Assembly (NCBI RefSeq): GCF_030035675.1
Contig: NC_084482.1
Coordinates: 221,301,943-221,365,942 of the forward strand
DNA length: 64,000 bases
Direction: 5' to 3'
Source: Rhineura floridana
Lineage: Eukaryota; Chordata; Lepidosauria; Squamata; Rhineuridae
The translations under genes were made by a program, and so were the position numbers. Within the stretch, counting starts at the first letter, position 1; each line of letters begins with the position of its first letter. Positions 48,505 through 58,464 of this stretch are shown one piece after another. The notes beneath the pieces are model-generated. The model did no database searches. It was not told the origin of the DNA and saw only the letters and a list, made by a program, of their open reading frames with translations.

Positions 48505-50549
48505 GTGACCGGCAGAATGAGAATTATAGAAAACCACAGATGGTGCCACTGGTAATAGCCAAGACTGAGAGTCAAAAAGAGATATTTGGAAATCACAGGG
48601 GACCAAAAACGTCTGAAAGAAAGCAGCCAAAGAATGGGAGCAAGAAATCCTCTACTTGTCATAGTTTTCATCAAAGAACACACACTGGAGAAAAACCATT
48701 TAAATGCATGGAATGTGGAAAGAGCTTCAGTGTAAAAAATAGCCTTACTTCACATCACAGAACCCACACAGGGGAGAAACCATTTAAATGCAGGGAATGT
48801 GGAAAAAGCTTTACTCAGAACGATCATCTTACTTCACATAAAAGAACCCACACAGGAGAGAAACCTTTTAAATGCATGGAGTGTGGAAAGAGCTTCAGTG
48901 TAAGCAGTAGCCTTAAATTACATCACCGAACCCACACAGGGGAGAAACCATTTAAATGCATGGTGTGTGGAAAGAGCTTTAATCAGAGCAGTAATCTTAC
49001 TTCACATCAAAGAACCCACACAGGGGAGAAGCCATTTAAATGCAAGGAGTGTGGAAAGAGCTTCCCTCAGAATGGTCAACTTACATTACATGAAAGAACC
49101 CACACAGGGGAGAAACCATTTAAATGCAAGCAGTGTGGAAAGAGCTTTAGCCACAGGTGGTACCATACATTGCATGAAAGAACACAAACAGGGGAGAAAC
49201 CATTTAAATGCAGGGAGTGTGGAAAGAGCTTCAGTGTAAAAAACAGCCTTACTTTACATCACAGAACGCACACAGGGGAGCAACCATTTAAATGCAGGCA
49301 ATGTGGAAAGAGCTTCAGTGGAAATGGTAACCTTAAATTACACCACAGAACCCACACAGCGGAGAAGCCATTTAAATGCAAGGAGTGTGGAAAGAGCTTC
49401 TCTCGGAATGATCAACTTTCATTACATGAAAGAACCCATACAGGGGAGAAACCATTTAAATGCATGGAGTGTGGAAAGAGCTTCAGTGAAAGCAGTAACC
49501 TTAAATTACATCACAGAACCCACACAGGGGAGAAGCCATTTAAATGCAAGCAGTGTGGAAAGAGCTTTAGACACAAGTGGTACCTTACAGTACATGAAAG
49601 AACCCACACTGGAGAAAAACCATTTAAATGCAGGGAATGTGGAAAGAGCTTCAGTCAGAGCAGTAAACTTACTTTACATCACAGAACACACACAGGGGAG
49701 AAACCATTTAAATGCAGAGAGTGTGGAAAGTACTTCAGTCAGAGCACTAGCCTTACTTTACATGAAAGAACCCACACAGGCGAGAAACCATTTAAATGCA
49801 GGGAGTGTGGAAAGAGAATCAGTCAGAGCAGTAGGCTTACTTTACATGAAAGAACCCACACAGGCGAGAAACCATTTAAATGCAGGGAATGTGGAAAGAG
49901 CTTCAGTGTAAACAGTAGCCTTACTTTACATCACAGAACCCACACAGGGGAGAAACAATTTAAATGCAGTGAGTGTGGAAAGAGCTTCAGTCAGAGCAGT
50001 GACCTTACTTCGCATCAAAGAACCCACACAGGGGAGAAGTCATTTAAATGCAAAGAGTGTGGAAAGAGCTTCAGTCAGAGTGGTAACCTTACATTACATG
50101 AAAGAACACACACAGGGGAGAAACCATTTAAATGCAGTGAGTGCGGAAAGAGCTTCAGTGTAAACAGTAGCCTGAAATTACATCACCGAACACACACAGG
50201 GGAGAAACCATTTAAATGCATGGAGTGTGGACAGGGCTTTAGTCAGAGAAGTAAGCTTACTTCACATCAAAGAACCCACACAGGGGAGAAGCCATTTAAA
50301 TGTAAGGAGTGTGGAAAGAACTTCAGTCAGAGCGGTCACCTTACTTCACATCAAAGAACCCATACAGGGGAGAAACCATTTAAATGCAGGGAGTGTGGAA
50401 AGAGCTTCAGTCAGAGCAGTCACCGTACTTTGCATCAAAGAACCCATACAGGGGAGAAACCGTTTAAATGCAGAGAGTGTGGAAAAAGCTTCAGTGTAAG
50501 CAGTAGCCTTGTTTTACATCACAGAACCCACACGGGAGAAACCATTTAA
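48505..50549 (+). CDS. ZNF-3: C2H2 zinc-finger terminal exon, 22 fingers
   Basis: The terminal exon starts after CCCCCTCAGCAG (48504) in the same phase as ZNF-2 ([12 protein letters not shown]) and has about 681 codons. It has the same spacer ([17 protein letters not shown]) and half finger, then 22 fingers ending HTGETI and TAA. Finger 6 ([11 protein letters not shown]) ends HERTQ, so its last zinc-binding His is Gln and it may fold poorly. Finger 14 has Ile for the core Phe (GKRISQSS). Linkers vary after fingers 6, 8, 14 and 15 ([29 protein letters not shown] types). Fingers 6 and 11 share an unusual RW/KWY helix. No KRAB exon lies between ZNF-2 and this exon, so it is either an alternative last exon of the ZNF-2 transcript or an orphan. 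Confidence 0.88.
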
Positions 50550-50770
50550 ATGTAGTGAGTGGAAAGAGGTTCAGTCAGAGCACACTTACTTCGTATGAAA
50601 AAACACTGTGGAGTAACTTTTTTAATGCATGGAGTATGGAAAGAGATTCAATGAAAGCAGTAGGCTTACATCACAGGGGATACGCAGGAGAAACAATTGA
50701 AATGTAGGGAGTATGGAAAGAACTTCAATGGGAGCTTTATTCTTCATCTTGCAGGCTACATAGATTAAAG
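50550..50770 (+). pseudogene. Decayed zinc fingers after the ZNF-3 stop
   Basis: The same eroded finger tract as after the other two exons, now non-coding. Confidence 0.75.
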
Positions 50771-51063
50771 CCCTATACAGGTTGGGGCCAGGATGCTTAA
50801 AAAATTATCTCACCTGTTATATATGCAGCCCATCACTGAAGTCTGCAGAAGATGGCCTCTTACGCATACCATCTCATTGGGAAGTCCACTCTGCATGATA
50901 GAGAAACCTGGCCTTTTGTGTGGTGGCAACTACTTTTTTGAACTTCCTCCTGTTACATATCAGACATAAGTTTTTTTTTTTTGTGGTGCCTATAGAAGAC
51001 CTACCTTTTTCAACAAACCTTTTAAGGGCAGAGCTTTATTACTGTTTCTGTGGGATTTTAAAA

Positions 51064-51367
51064 GGTAAAGGTGTCCCCGCACTTGTAGTGCGAGTCGTTT
51101 TCGACTCTTAGGGTGATGTCTTGCGACATTTACTAGGCGGACCGTATATATGAGGTGGGACTGCCAGTTCCTTCCCCGGTCTTTCTTTACCCCCCAGCAT
51201 ATGCCGGGCACTCATTTTACTGACCACGGATGGATGGGAGGCTGAGTGGACCTCGACCCCTTTTACCGGAGATTCGACTTCCTCCTTCCGTTGGAATCGA
51301 ACTGCAGACGTGAGCAGAGCTTCGGCTGTGTTACTGCCGCTTACCACTCTGCGTCACGGAGGGTCTG
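51064..51367 (-). mobile_element. tRNA-derived SINE, unit-3 copy
   Basis: The duplicate of 39427-39735, with the same 15-base flanking duplication (51049-51063 and 51368-51382). Its presence in both shows that the insertion predates the B/C duplication. Confidence 0.85.
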
Positions 51368-51464
51368 TGTGGGATTTTAAAATATTTTTAATTGGTTTGC
51401 ATATGAAATGTTTTTTTTTGGTGGTATTTTTGAGATACTTTCTGGGAAGTGATTTCTAAATGAA

Positions 51465-51470
51465 AATAAA
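51465..51470 (+). terminator. Candidate poly(A) signal for ZNF-3
   Basis: AATAAA is conserved with 39835-39840, about 100 bases before the L1 insertion. Confidence 0.3.
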
Positions 51471-51795
51471 ATAATACTAGTCCTTGTTTCTAAGGGTCTC
51501 CTTACTCAGTATTTTCATATAGTTTAGTTTAGCATACCTTTAACTGTTGATTTTATTGATTTTTAGTGTTTTTTAAATGTTGATTTTTTTATTTTTTTTT
51601 TTATAGTTTTTATTCAAATTTTTCCAAAAACAAACAAAACAAAGTAAGAAAAAACATAACAATACTACAACAAAAAGTAAAAATAAAATAGTTGACTTCC
51701 GATTTGTCACAGATCAGCTATAAGTATGTAATATACATCAAACCTGTCCCTTAATATATACGTACAGAATCCCTTTTCTCCATAAGCTGTCTTAA

Positions 51796-53434
51796 TTAAT
51801 CATCAAATCCCAGTATCATCATTTTATTTTGATCTTTCGACAAAAAGTCTAAGAGAGGCTTCCAATCCTTAAGGAATGTATCTGTCGATTTTTCTCTAAG
51901 TAAACACGTCAATTTATCCATTTCTACTAAGTCCATTAATTTCAATAGCCATTCTTCCATTGTTGGTATTGATTCCATCTTCCACTTTTGTGCATATAAT
52001 AATCTTGCTGCCGTAATCATATATAATATTATTCTTCCATATTTCTTCTCCATTTGTTTATCCATAAAACCCAATAAAAAAAATTCTGGCTTTGACTGAA
52101 TACTTATCTTTAAAATTTTTTGCATCTTCCTACCTATCTGTGCCCAGAATAATTTTGCCTTTTTACATGACCACCACATATGATAAAAAGATCCCTCCCG
52201 TTGTCCACATCTCCAACAAACATTTGAGACATTACTATACATTTTTGACAGCTTTTCTGGAGTCATGTACCAACGGTACATCATTTTATAAAAATCTTCC
52301 CCAAGATTATAACATAATGTAAATCCCAAGCCTTTCTTCCACACATTCTCCCATTGATCCATCTGTATGCCATGACCAAAATTTTTTGCCCACTTTACCA
52401 TGCACTCTTTTACTTGTTCCTCCTCCATATCCATTTTCAATAAAAGTTTATACATTTTCGCAATTATGTTTTCATCATTTGTACACAAACCTATTTCAAA
52501 ATCAGATTTACTTATTTCAAACCCATACATTTTCTTGTCCATTTTATATCTTTCTAACAATTGTAAATAGGCAAACCAATGAAAACTATATCCTTCCTTT
52601 ATCAATTGTTCTCTCTCTTTCATTGTGTATTCTCCATATACATTTTCTAATAGTTCTTGATAAGTTAACCATTTCTCTTTTCCAGTCATTTCTCTTCTAT
52701 AAAACGCTTCTTGACTTGAGACACATAATGGTATTTTCGAATAAAACCTTGGTTTGTATCTATTCCATATTTTCAGCAAAGGACGTCTTATAAAGTGATT
52801 GTCAAAGTCCACGTTCACTTCCACTCTGTCACACCACAGACATCCACGCCATCCCCACCCCAGACCGCGGCCCTCCAAATCCAATAGTCTTCCACTCCTC
52901 AACAAGATCCACTCCTCCATCCAGACTAAACAGCAGGCAGCAAAATAAAGTCTCAGATTTGGCAATCCCAGTCCTCCTCCCTCTTTAGCATCCTGAAGTA
53001 ATTTAAATCTAACTCTTGGTCTCCCTCCCTGCCATACAAACCTAGAAACATCCTCCCGCCATTGTTCAAAAGGTAAACCAGAGGATACCACAGGCACTGC
53101 TTGAAACAAAAACATCATTCTCGGTAACACACTCACTTCCATCACAGATATTCCACCCACCAACGACAGCTGTAGCTTATCCCATCCCAGCAAATCTTTC
53201 CCAATCTCTGTCCACAATTCCCCGCAATTATTATGAAACAACTTTGAGTTTCCACCTGTCACAATGATACCCAGATATTTCAACCCCTTTTCCATTGTAA
53301 AATCTGTCCTGTCCATCAACTCTTCCTGCTCCCCCAAAGTTAAATCTTTCACCAACATCCCTGTTCCTTGACTGTTGATCTCAAATCCCGCCAACGGTCC
53401 AAATTCCTCCAATCTGCCCTCCAACACAATTATC
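51796..53434 (-). pseudogene. L1 ORF2, C-terminal part
   Basis: This is the C-terminal region after the reverse-transcriptase palm, from the segment next to the nested insertion (GRLEEFGPLAGFEIN) to MMILGFDD. It aligns along its length with the ORF at 30794-32233. From about 52790 upward its residues differ in one direction only: Lys to Arg, Glu or Gly, Ile to Val or Met, Asn to Ser or Asp, Tyr to Cys, Thr to Ala (for example GYLWYDKVKVN becomes GCLWCDRVEVN). Below that the two proteins are almost identical, except for small patches around CWRCGQREGSF and KKGLGFTLCYNLGEDF. The first 30 or so codons of the open frame to 53523 belong to the nested element. Confidence 0.88.
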
Positions 53435-55420
53435 TTTTTTTTTTTACAATAATTTTTATTCAAATTTTCATAAAACATACAAGACAAAATCATAAAACAT
53501 TCAAAGACAAAAAACAAAATCAAAAATAGTTAAACAAACAAACAAAAAAAAAAAAATAAAAAATAAAGAGTAAAATATTGACTTCCCATTTGTCACAGAT
53601 CAAATCAGTTATAAGTCTATAATATATAACAATCCTGTCTCTTAAATCATATTATAAAATCACTTTCCTCCAGTAGTTATCTTACTTAATCATCAAATCT
53701 CATAAACATTACTTTATTCTTTCCACAAAAAGTCAAAGAGAGGTTTCAATTCTTTAAGAAATATATCTATCAATTTTTTTCCAAATAAGCATGTCGATTA
53801 ATCCATTTCATTACTAATTATAATAATCTTATTGTCATAACCATAGTCAAAATAAACATTTCAATTAATCCATCTCATCAGAATCTGTTAGGTTCAATAA
53901 TTTCAATAGCCATTATTCTATTATCCCTATTAGTTCCATCTTCCATCTTCCATCTTCAATAGTCTTGTTAAGTCCAGTAATTTCAATGTCCAATCTTCCA
54001 TTATCAGTATTCCGTAATAATCTTGCTGTCATAGCCATAGTCATATAGTAAGAGTCTGATGGGAATTACCTCTATCCCAAATATTTTCTTGCCATCCATT
54101 CTGAATAGGTTGCTGAAATACTGCTGTAAAATCATATCTCTGTTCTTTTTTTCAAAATGCACTGGCTCATCTCTTGAAAGTTTTTCCATTGTCACATGGC
54201 TGCAGTTAATTCCATAGGTTTTCTCTATATTAGGCTCCATCACATCATTCCAGTCCAGAAGATTATCCATGTCATTGATAACTTTATCTCTAGAATCTTC
54301 ATTAATTTCTTCAGAGATAACATTGAATTCCAGACAGTAGATTTTATTTCTAAAATCCATAAACTCCAAATCTTTTTCCTGTTCCACGTTTGTTCCAGTC
54401 TCCAGGGTCTCCTGCGTCATTTTGCTCAATTCAATTTTCAGCTCCTTACAACCCTGTCGCAGGTCTTTTTCCTGTTCCACGTCTGTTCCAGTCTCCAGGG
54501 TCGCCTCTCTCACAGGGACCCCTATTTCTTTAAACTCCTGCGTCATTTTGCTCAATTCAATTTTCAGCTCCTTACAACCCTGTCGCAGGGTTCGTTTCGT
54601 TATCTCAATCTCATCCATTATTTTCTGAAACATAATTACTTCCAGATTCTCAGCCACTTTCTTAATTGCCATTTTAAAAGAAAAATATAAGAGAACCACT
54701 TCTTATTTCAGCAACAATTGGGTTAATACTCCAAACTTGGTGACATCACAGTATAAACAGAACAGCCAGCCTTATCTCTCCATGCTTAAGTAAACAAAAT
54801 GCAGTTCCCAGGATCGAAACAATTAATGGCGTCGTCAAAAAACAGATTCGTCAAAATAAAATAAACCAAAAAGAGAGTAGTCTCAGACAGTATAATATTC
54901 TTCAGAATAAAAATCAGGAATAGAAATCCCTCTTCTGTGTATATCTTTAGAATGCAAATCCAGGACAGCTTTTTGCAACAAAAACAGAGATAAGCTATTA
55001 ATTAGTGAATAGCAGAGAGAAGTTATGGCTCCCCGGTCAGATGTCAAAAACCGATCAATCTGGCAAATCTCTTTTTACAGCAACAATTTAAGTCAAGTAA
55101 AAAAAAATATAGAAAGAAGGGTGCTTGCCTGTTAGTGCGTTCTCTCTTTGAAGAAAAGATAAACGATCGCTTTATCAGATAGAGCTTGTTGAAAATCCGT
55201 CCCACCTTCGTCGGCTGGACCTCGTCCCATAAATTAATGAGATCTGGTCGTCCCAACAAAAATAGGCTTTGAGGTTAATCTCTTCGTTTCTCCCTACCCG
55301 GGAGAAATTTTATCAGTCCAAAAAGAAAAAGTTCTGACTGATATATCTGAATAAGCTTCTTTTGAGGCAGGAGCCCGTCTCAAAAGCAGGCACAGGCTAA
55401 GTCACCCTTCCCGGAAGTGG
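53435..55420 (-). mobile_element. ORF1-only (HAL1-like) L1 derivative, copy 2, nested in the L1
   Basis: A minus-strand element of about 2.0 kb is flanked by the 16-base duplication CTCCAACACAATTATC (53419-53434 and 55421-55436). Its 5' end (CCACTTCCGGGAAGGGTGAC on the sense strand) resembles that of the host L1 and of copy 1. It has an ORF1, then only a short remnant of the ORF2 end, a 3' UTR and an A tail. It shows no excess of A-to-G change. Confidence 0.88.
54004..54672 (-). CDS. ORF1 of the HAL1-like element, open
   Basis: The open frame has 222 residues from MAIKKVAEN (chosen because copy 1 starts MTIKK; an upstream in-frame ATG at 54699 gives nine more residues). The N-terminal coiled coil holds an internal duplication: RQGCKELKIELSKMTQE occurs twice, each followed by an LETGT-VEQEKDL segment. 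Then comes the RRM-like part (CLEFNVISEEINEDSRD), YGINCSHVTMEKLSRD, and the ILQQYFSNLF and IPIRLL blocks. The chain ends shortly after IPIRLL, as in copy 1, and so lacks most of the C-terminal domain of the 306-residue L1 ORF1p at 57544-58464. RNA binding is inferred from the family. Confidence 0.82.
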   Translation of the reverse strand: MAIKKVAENLEVIMFQKIMDEIEITKRTLRQGCKELKIELSKMTQEFKEIGVPVREATLETGTDVEQEKDLRQGCKELKIELSKMTQETLETGTNVEQEKDLEFMDFRNKIYCLEFNVISEEINEDSRDKVINDMDNLLDWNDVMEPNIEKTYGINCSHVTMEKLSRDEPVHFEKKNRDMILQQYFSNLFRMDGKKIFGIEVIPIRLLLYDYGYDSKIITEY

Positions 55421-55436
55421 CTCCAACACAATTATC

Positions 55437-56878
55437 AAATCACCAGCAAATGCTCTCAACTTATATTCCTCTCCTTTTATTTTTAATCCCGAAATCCTTC
55501 TATCTTGCCCCACATCTCTAAGCAGCACTTCCAAAACCAGAATAAATAAAAGGGGAGACAATGGACATCCCTGCCCCGCACCCCCCTGCATTTCACATGA
55601 ATCCGTCAAGTCTCCATCAACAATCATCTGGGCCTTCTGCGATGTACAAATCGATCCAATCCATTTTACAAAACTGTCTCCAAAATCCATTTGCTCCAAA
55701 ACCCGGAACACAAACTTCCAATTCAAATTATCAAATGCTCCCTCAGCATCCAAAAAAATCAAAGCTGCCCGTTTATCACCCCGTTGCTCCAAACATTCCA
55801 ACACATTCAAGACATTCCCGACGCTGTCACGCAACTGTCCCCCAGGTAGAAACCCCGATTGATCTTCCTGAACAAATTGTTGCAATACTATTCCCAATCT
55901 CTCAGCCAAGATCACCGTAAAAATTCTACAGTCATTGTTCAATAGAGACACTGGCCGACAATTTTTTGTTCTAGTCAAGTCCTGGTCCTCTTTAGGTATT
56001 AATGCTATATCAGCATCCTTCCAACCATCCGGCATCTTTCCCCCCTGCAAAACACAACTCACTGTAGACTGCAAGGGCAACAAGAGTTCTCCCTCCAAAC
56101 ATCCACAATACACTGCAGACAACCCATCTGGTCCTGGCGCCCCTCCCAATCCAACCCTATCCATAGCTTCAGATATCTCTCCCGACGCAACAGGGCCACC
56201 AATAACCTGTCTCTGAAAATCTGTAATTTTAGGCAAATTCTGTTTAGATAAATACTCTTCTATTTTTTCAGATGGAATTTCTTGACACTTGTACAATGTT
56301 GAGTAATATTGATGAAAAATCTTTTTGATTTTTACATTATCTGTCAGCGTCTCGTCTCCTTCTTGTATCTTTAAAATAATATTTTTTTGACGTTCTTTTC
56401 TTAATTTATATGCTAACCATTTCCCAGGTTTATTTGCAAATTCAAAAGTCCTTTGTTTAGCAAAATTTAATTTCCTTTCAATTTCTCTGACTGTCAACAT
56501 TGATACTTGCTTCTGTAACATTTTAATTTGATTTACAATAGAAACTTTAGCTGGATTCTTTTTCAATTCTTCCTCTTTTTGTTTTATTTCTTCCAAAATT
56601 AATTGCATTTTCTGTTGTTTCTTTTTTTTTAATTCAGAGTTACATTTAATAAAGTATCCCCTCATAAATGCCTTACTTGTATCCCAAACAATATTTTCAC
56701 TTGTTCCTTTATGTAAATTATATTCAAAGAACTCTTTTAATTTCTTCATACATTCTTGTACTACTTTGTCATTCTGTAATAAAGATTCGTTTAGTCTCCA
56801 TCTAAATCCAAGATTATTTTTTTTTAAAGTTAATATCACAGGATTATGGTCCGAAAAAGTTTTTGGTAATATATCCAT
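55437..56878 (-). pseudogene. L1 ORF2, endonuclease end to reverse-transcriptase palm
   Basis: It starts with the end of the endonuclease (SDHNPVILTL, His of the active site) and continues through the linker (Lys/Asn/Ile-rich, unaltered) into reverse transcriptase: GPDGLSAVY, ALIPKEDQDLTRTKN, the DQSGFLPGGQLRD block, LIFLDAEGAFD, GQGCPLSPLLF. The catalytic motif reads FAGD where L1 elements have FADD. From about 56210 downward the residues show the same one-way shift as in the C-terminal part (NYRPISLLNNDYKIF of typical L1s appears as NCRPVSLLNNDCRIF). The frame continues for a few codons into the nested element. Confidence 0.85.
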
Positions 56879-57531
56879 TTTAAAATATCCTTCGCTAAAA
56901 TTTTAGACATCCAAATCATATCAATCCTCGAAAATGTTTTATGTCTTTCTGAAAAATAAGTAAATTCCTTTGCATTATCATTTATATATCTCCAGGTATC
57001 CACCAATTCTAAATGTTCCATGAGTTCAAAACAAATCTTCGGTAATTTACCTTGTGTCTCTTTGATATTTTTTTCAGAAAGCCTATCAATTTTTGGTGAG
57101 ATTACCCCATTCCAGTCACCCATGACACACCAATGCTCATATGAAAACTCTGACAATTTTTCCATAAGTCCTGTATAAAACCTTGTTTTATCTTCATTGG
57201 GGGCATAAATACCCACTATCAAAATGTTTGTACCTTGTAAAGTAATTTCAACCCCCACAAATCTACCACTATCATCCAATAATACCAATTTAGGAAGCAA
57301 TTGTGGGTTAATATAAAGGACAACTCCATTTTTTTTTTTTGGTCCAGCTGAAATAAATTCTTCACCCAAATTTTTACAAATCAAATATTTGGAATCTTTC
57401 TTCTGAATATGAGTTTCTTGTAAACAAATTATATCCAATTTTAATTTTTTCAAGTAATGAAACACTTTCTTTCTCTTCTGTGCCGTGTTGGCTCCATTTA
57501 TATTCCAAGTTAGGTATTTATAATCCATCAT
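56836..57531 (-). pseudogene. L1 ORF2, endonuclease domain
   Basis: The N-terminal APE-type endonuclease of L1 ORF2 has LTWNINGA, ICLQETHI (catalytic Glu), GIYAPNED, VMGDWNGVI (catalytic Asp and Asn) and RIDMIWMS. The frame is lost close to the end of the domain, and the final SDHNPV block sits in the overlapping frame at 55437-56878, so one small indel separates them. The domain nicks target DNA at T-rich/A-rich sites, in line with the TAAATGTTG target seen for this copy. Confidence 0.88.
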
Positions 57532-57543
57532 TAAGCGTGTATT

Positions 57544-58464
57544 TTAAAATGTGCCTGATGCTCCTTTTGATCCATCATCTTCCTTCCCCTCCTCTGCATA
57601 TCCTTGTTGACCTTGTTTCCCAGGAACTATATCCATATCTTTGAGTTTATCTTCTTCCATATCTTTTAAAGCTTTTCTCAAGAAGTCCCTTGCTTTTTGA
57701 ACAGTATTCAATCTATATTTCTGTTGTCTGAATGTAAAAGTCACTCCTTCTGGAACGTCCCACCTAAATTGAATTTTGCATTGCTTAAGTTTTTCTGTAA
57801 GGAAAGCATATTCTTTTCTCTTACGTAAAAGTCTAATAGGAATTTCCTTCATCACCAGTATTTCCTTACCATCAATTTTAAAGGTATATTTAAAGTGTTG
57901 CTGTAATACCATATCTCTGGTCGTCTTCTTTACGAAATGAACAAGCACGTCTCTTGGAATTTTTTTCATTGTTGCATATCTGGAGTTAATTCTATAAACT
58001 TTGTCTATTTCAAATTCCATCCGATCTTCATTCAAGTCCAGAAATTTTACTAAAGCATTAACAATTTTATCTCTGATGTCTTCACCTGTTTCCTCAGGGA
58101 TTGCACGGAATCTCAAACAATGCTCTTTATTTCTCATTTCAGTCACAGCCAAATAGTCCAAATTTTTTTCTAATTCCAGATTTAGTATATCTGTTCTATT
58201 CTCCAAGGTTTGTACCTTTTCTTTAGTATTTTTTGCCTCCTCCTTTATTTGCCCAATTGTCCCTTTAATCTCATCCACTTGTGTTTTAATATAGTCTTTT
58301 ATATCTGTCAATTCAGTTTTCATTTCCTGTTTCATTTCCTGTTTTATAGCATTGATCCCTTCCATTATTTTTTGAAACATTTCTGGGGGTATATCCTCTT
58401 CCTGTGTATCAATAGAACCTCTTCGCCCCTGGGCCTTGGTTGTTTTTTTAGTTGTCATTTTCAA
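57544..58464 (-). CDS. L1 ORF1 protein, intact frame
   Basis: The open frame has 306 residues. Order: basic N terminus (MKMTTKKTTKAQGRRG), a long coiled coil (about residues 25-100, heptads with MKQEMKQEMKTELTDI), an RRM-like domain (LRFRAIPEETGEDIRD to VYRINSRY) and a C-terminal domain (PRDVLVHFVKK, IPIRLLRKRKEY, FTFRQQKYRLNT, ARDFLRKAL). It is a trimeric nucleic-acid chaperone that coats L1 RNA. It is only 12 bases upstream of the endonuclease frame, the usual bicistronic L1 layout. Base use is AT-rich and shows no A-to-G excess, unlike the middle of ORF2. Confidence 0.92.
   Translation of the reverse strand: MKMTTKKTTKAQGRRGSIDTQEEDIPPEMFQKIMEGINAIKQEMKQEMKTELTDIKDYIKTQVDEIKGTIGQIKEEAKNTKEKVQTLENRTDILNLELEKNLDYLAVTEMRNKEHCLRFRAIPEETGEDIRDKIVNALVKFLDLNEDRMEFEIDKVYRINSRYATMKKIPRDVLVHFVKKTTRDMVLQQHFKYTFKIDGKEILVMKEIPIRLLRKRKEYAFLTEKLKQCKIQFRWDVPEGVTFTFRQQKYRLNTVQKARDFLRKALKDMEEDKLKDMDIVPGKQGQQGYAEEGKEDDGSKGASGTF

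Noticed and set aside
52790-53220. APOBEC-type G-to-A change in the L1 at 30587-32222 instead of A-to-G in this copy
   Set aside because: The residues at 30794-32233 agree with typical L1 proteins at the differing sites, and the 51592-59252 copy carries the odd ones, including FAGD for FADD. Still worth testing with a consensus.
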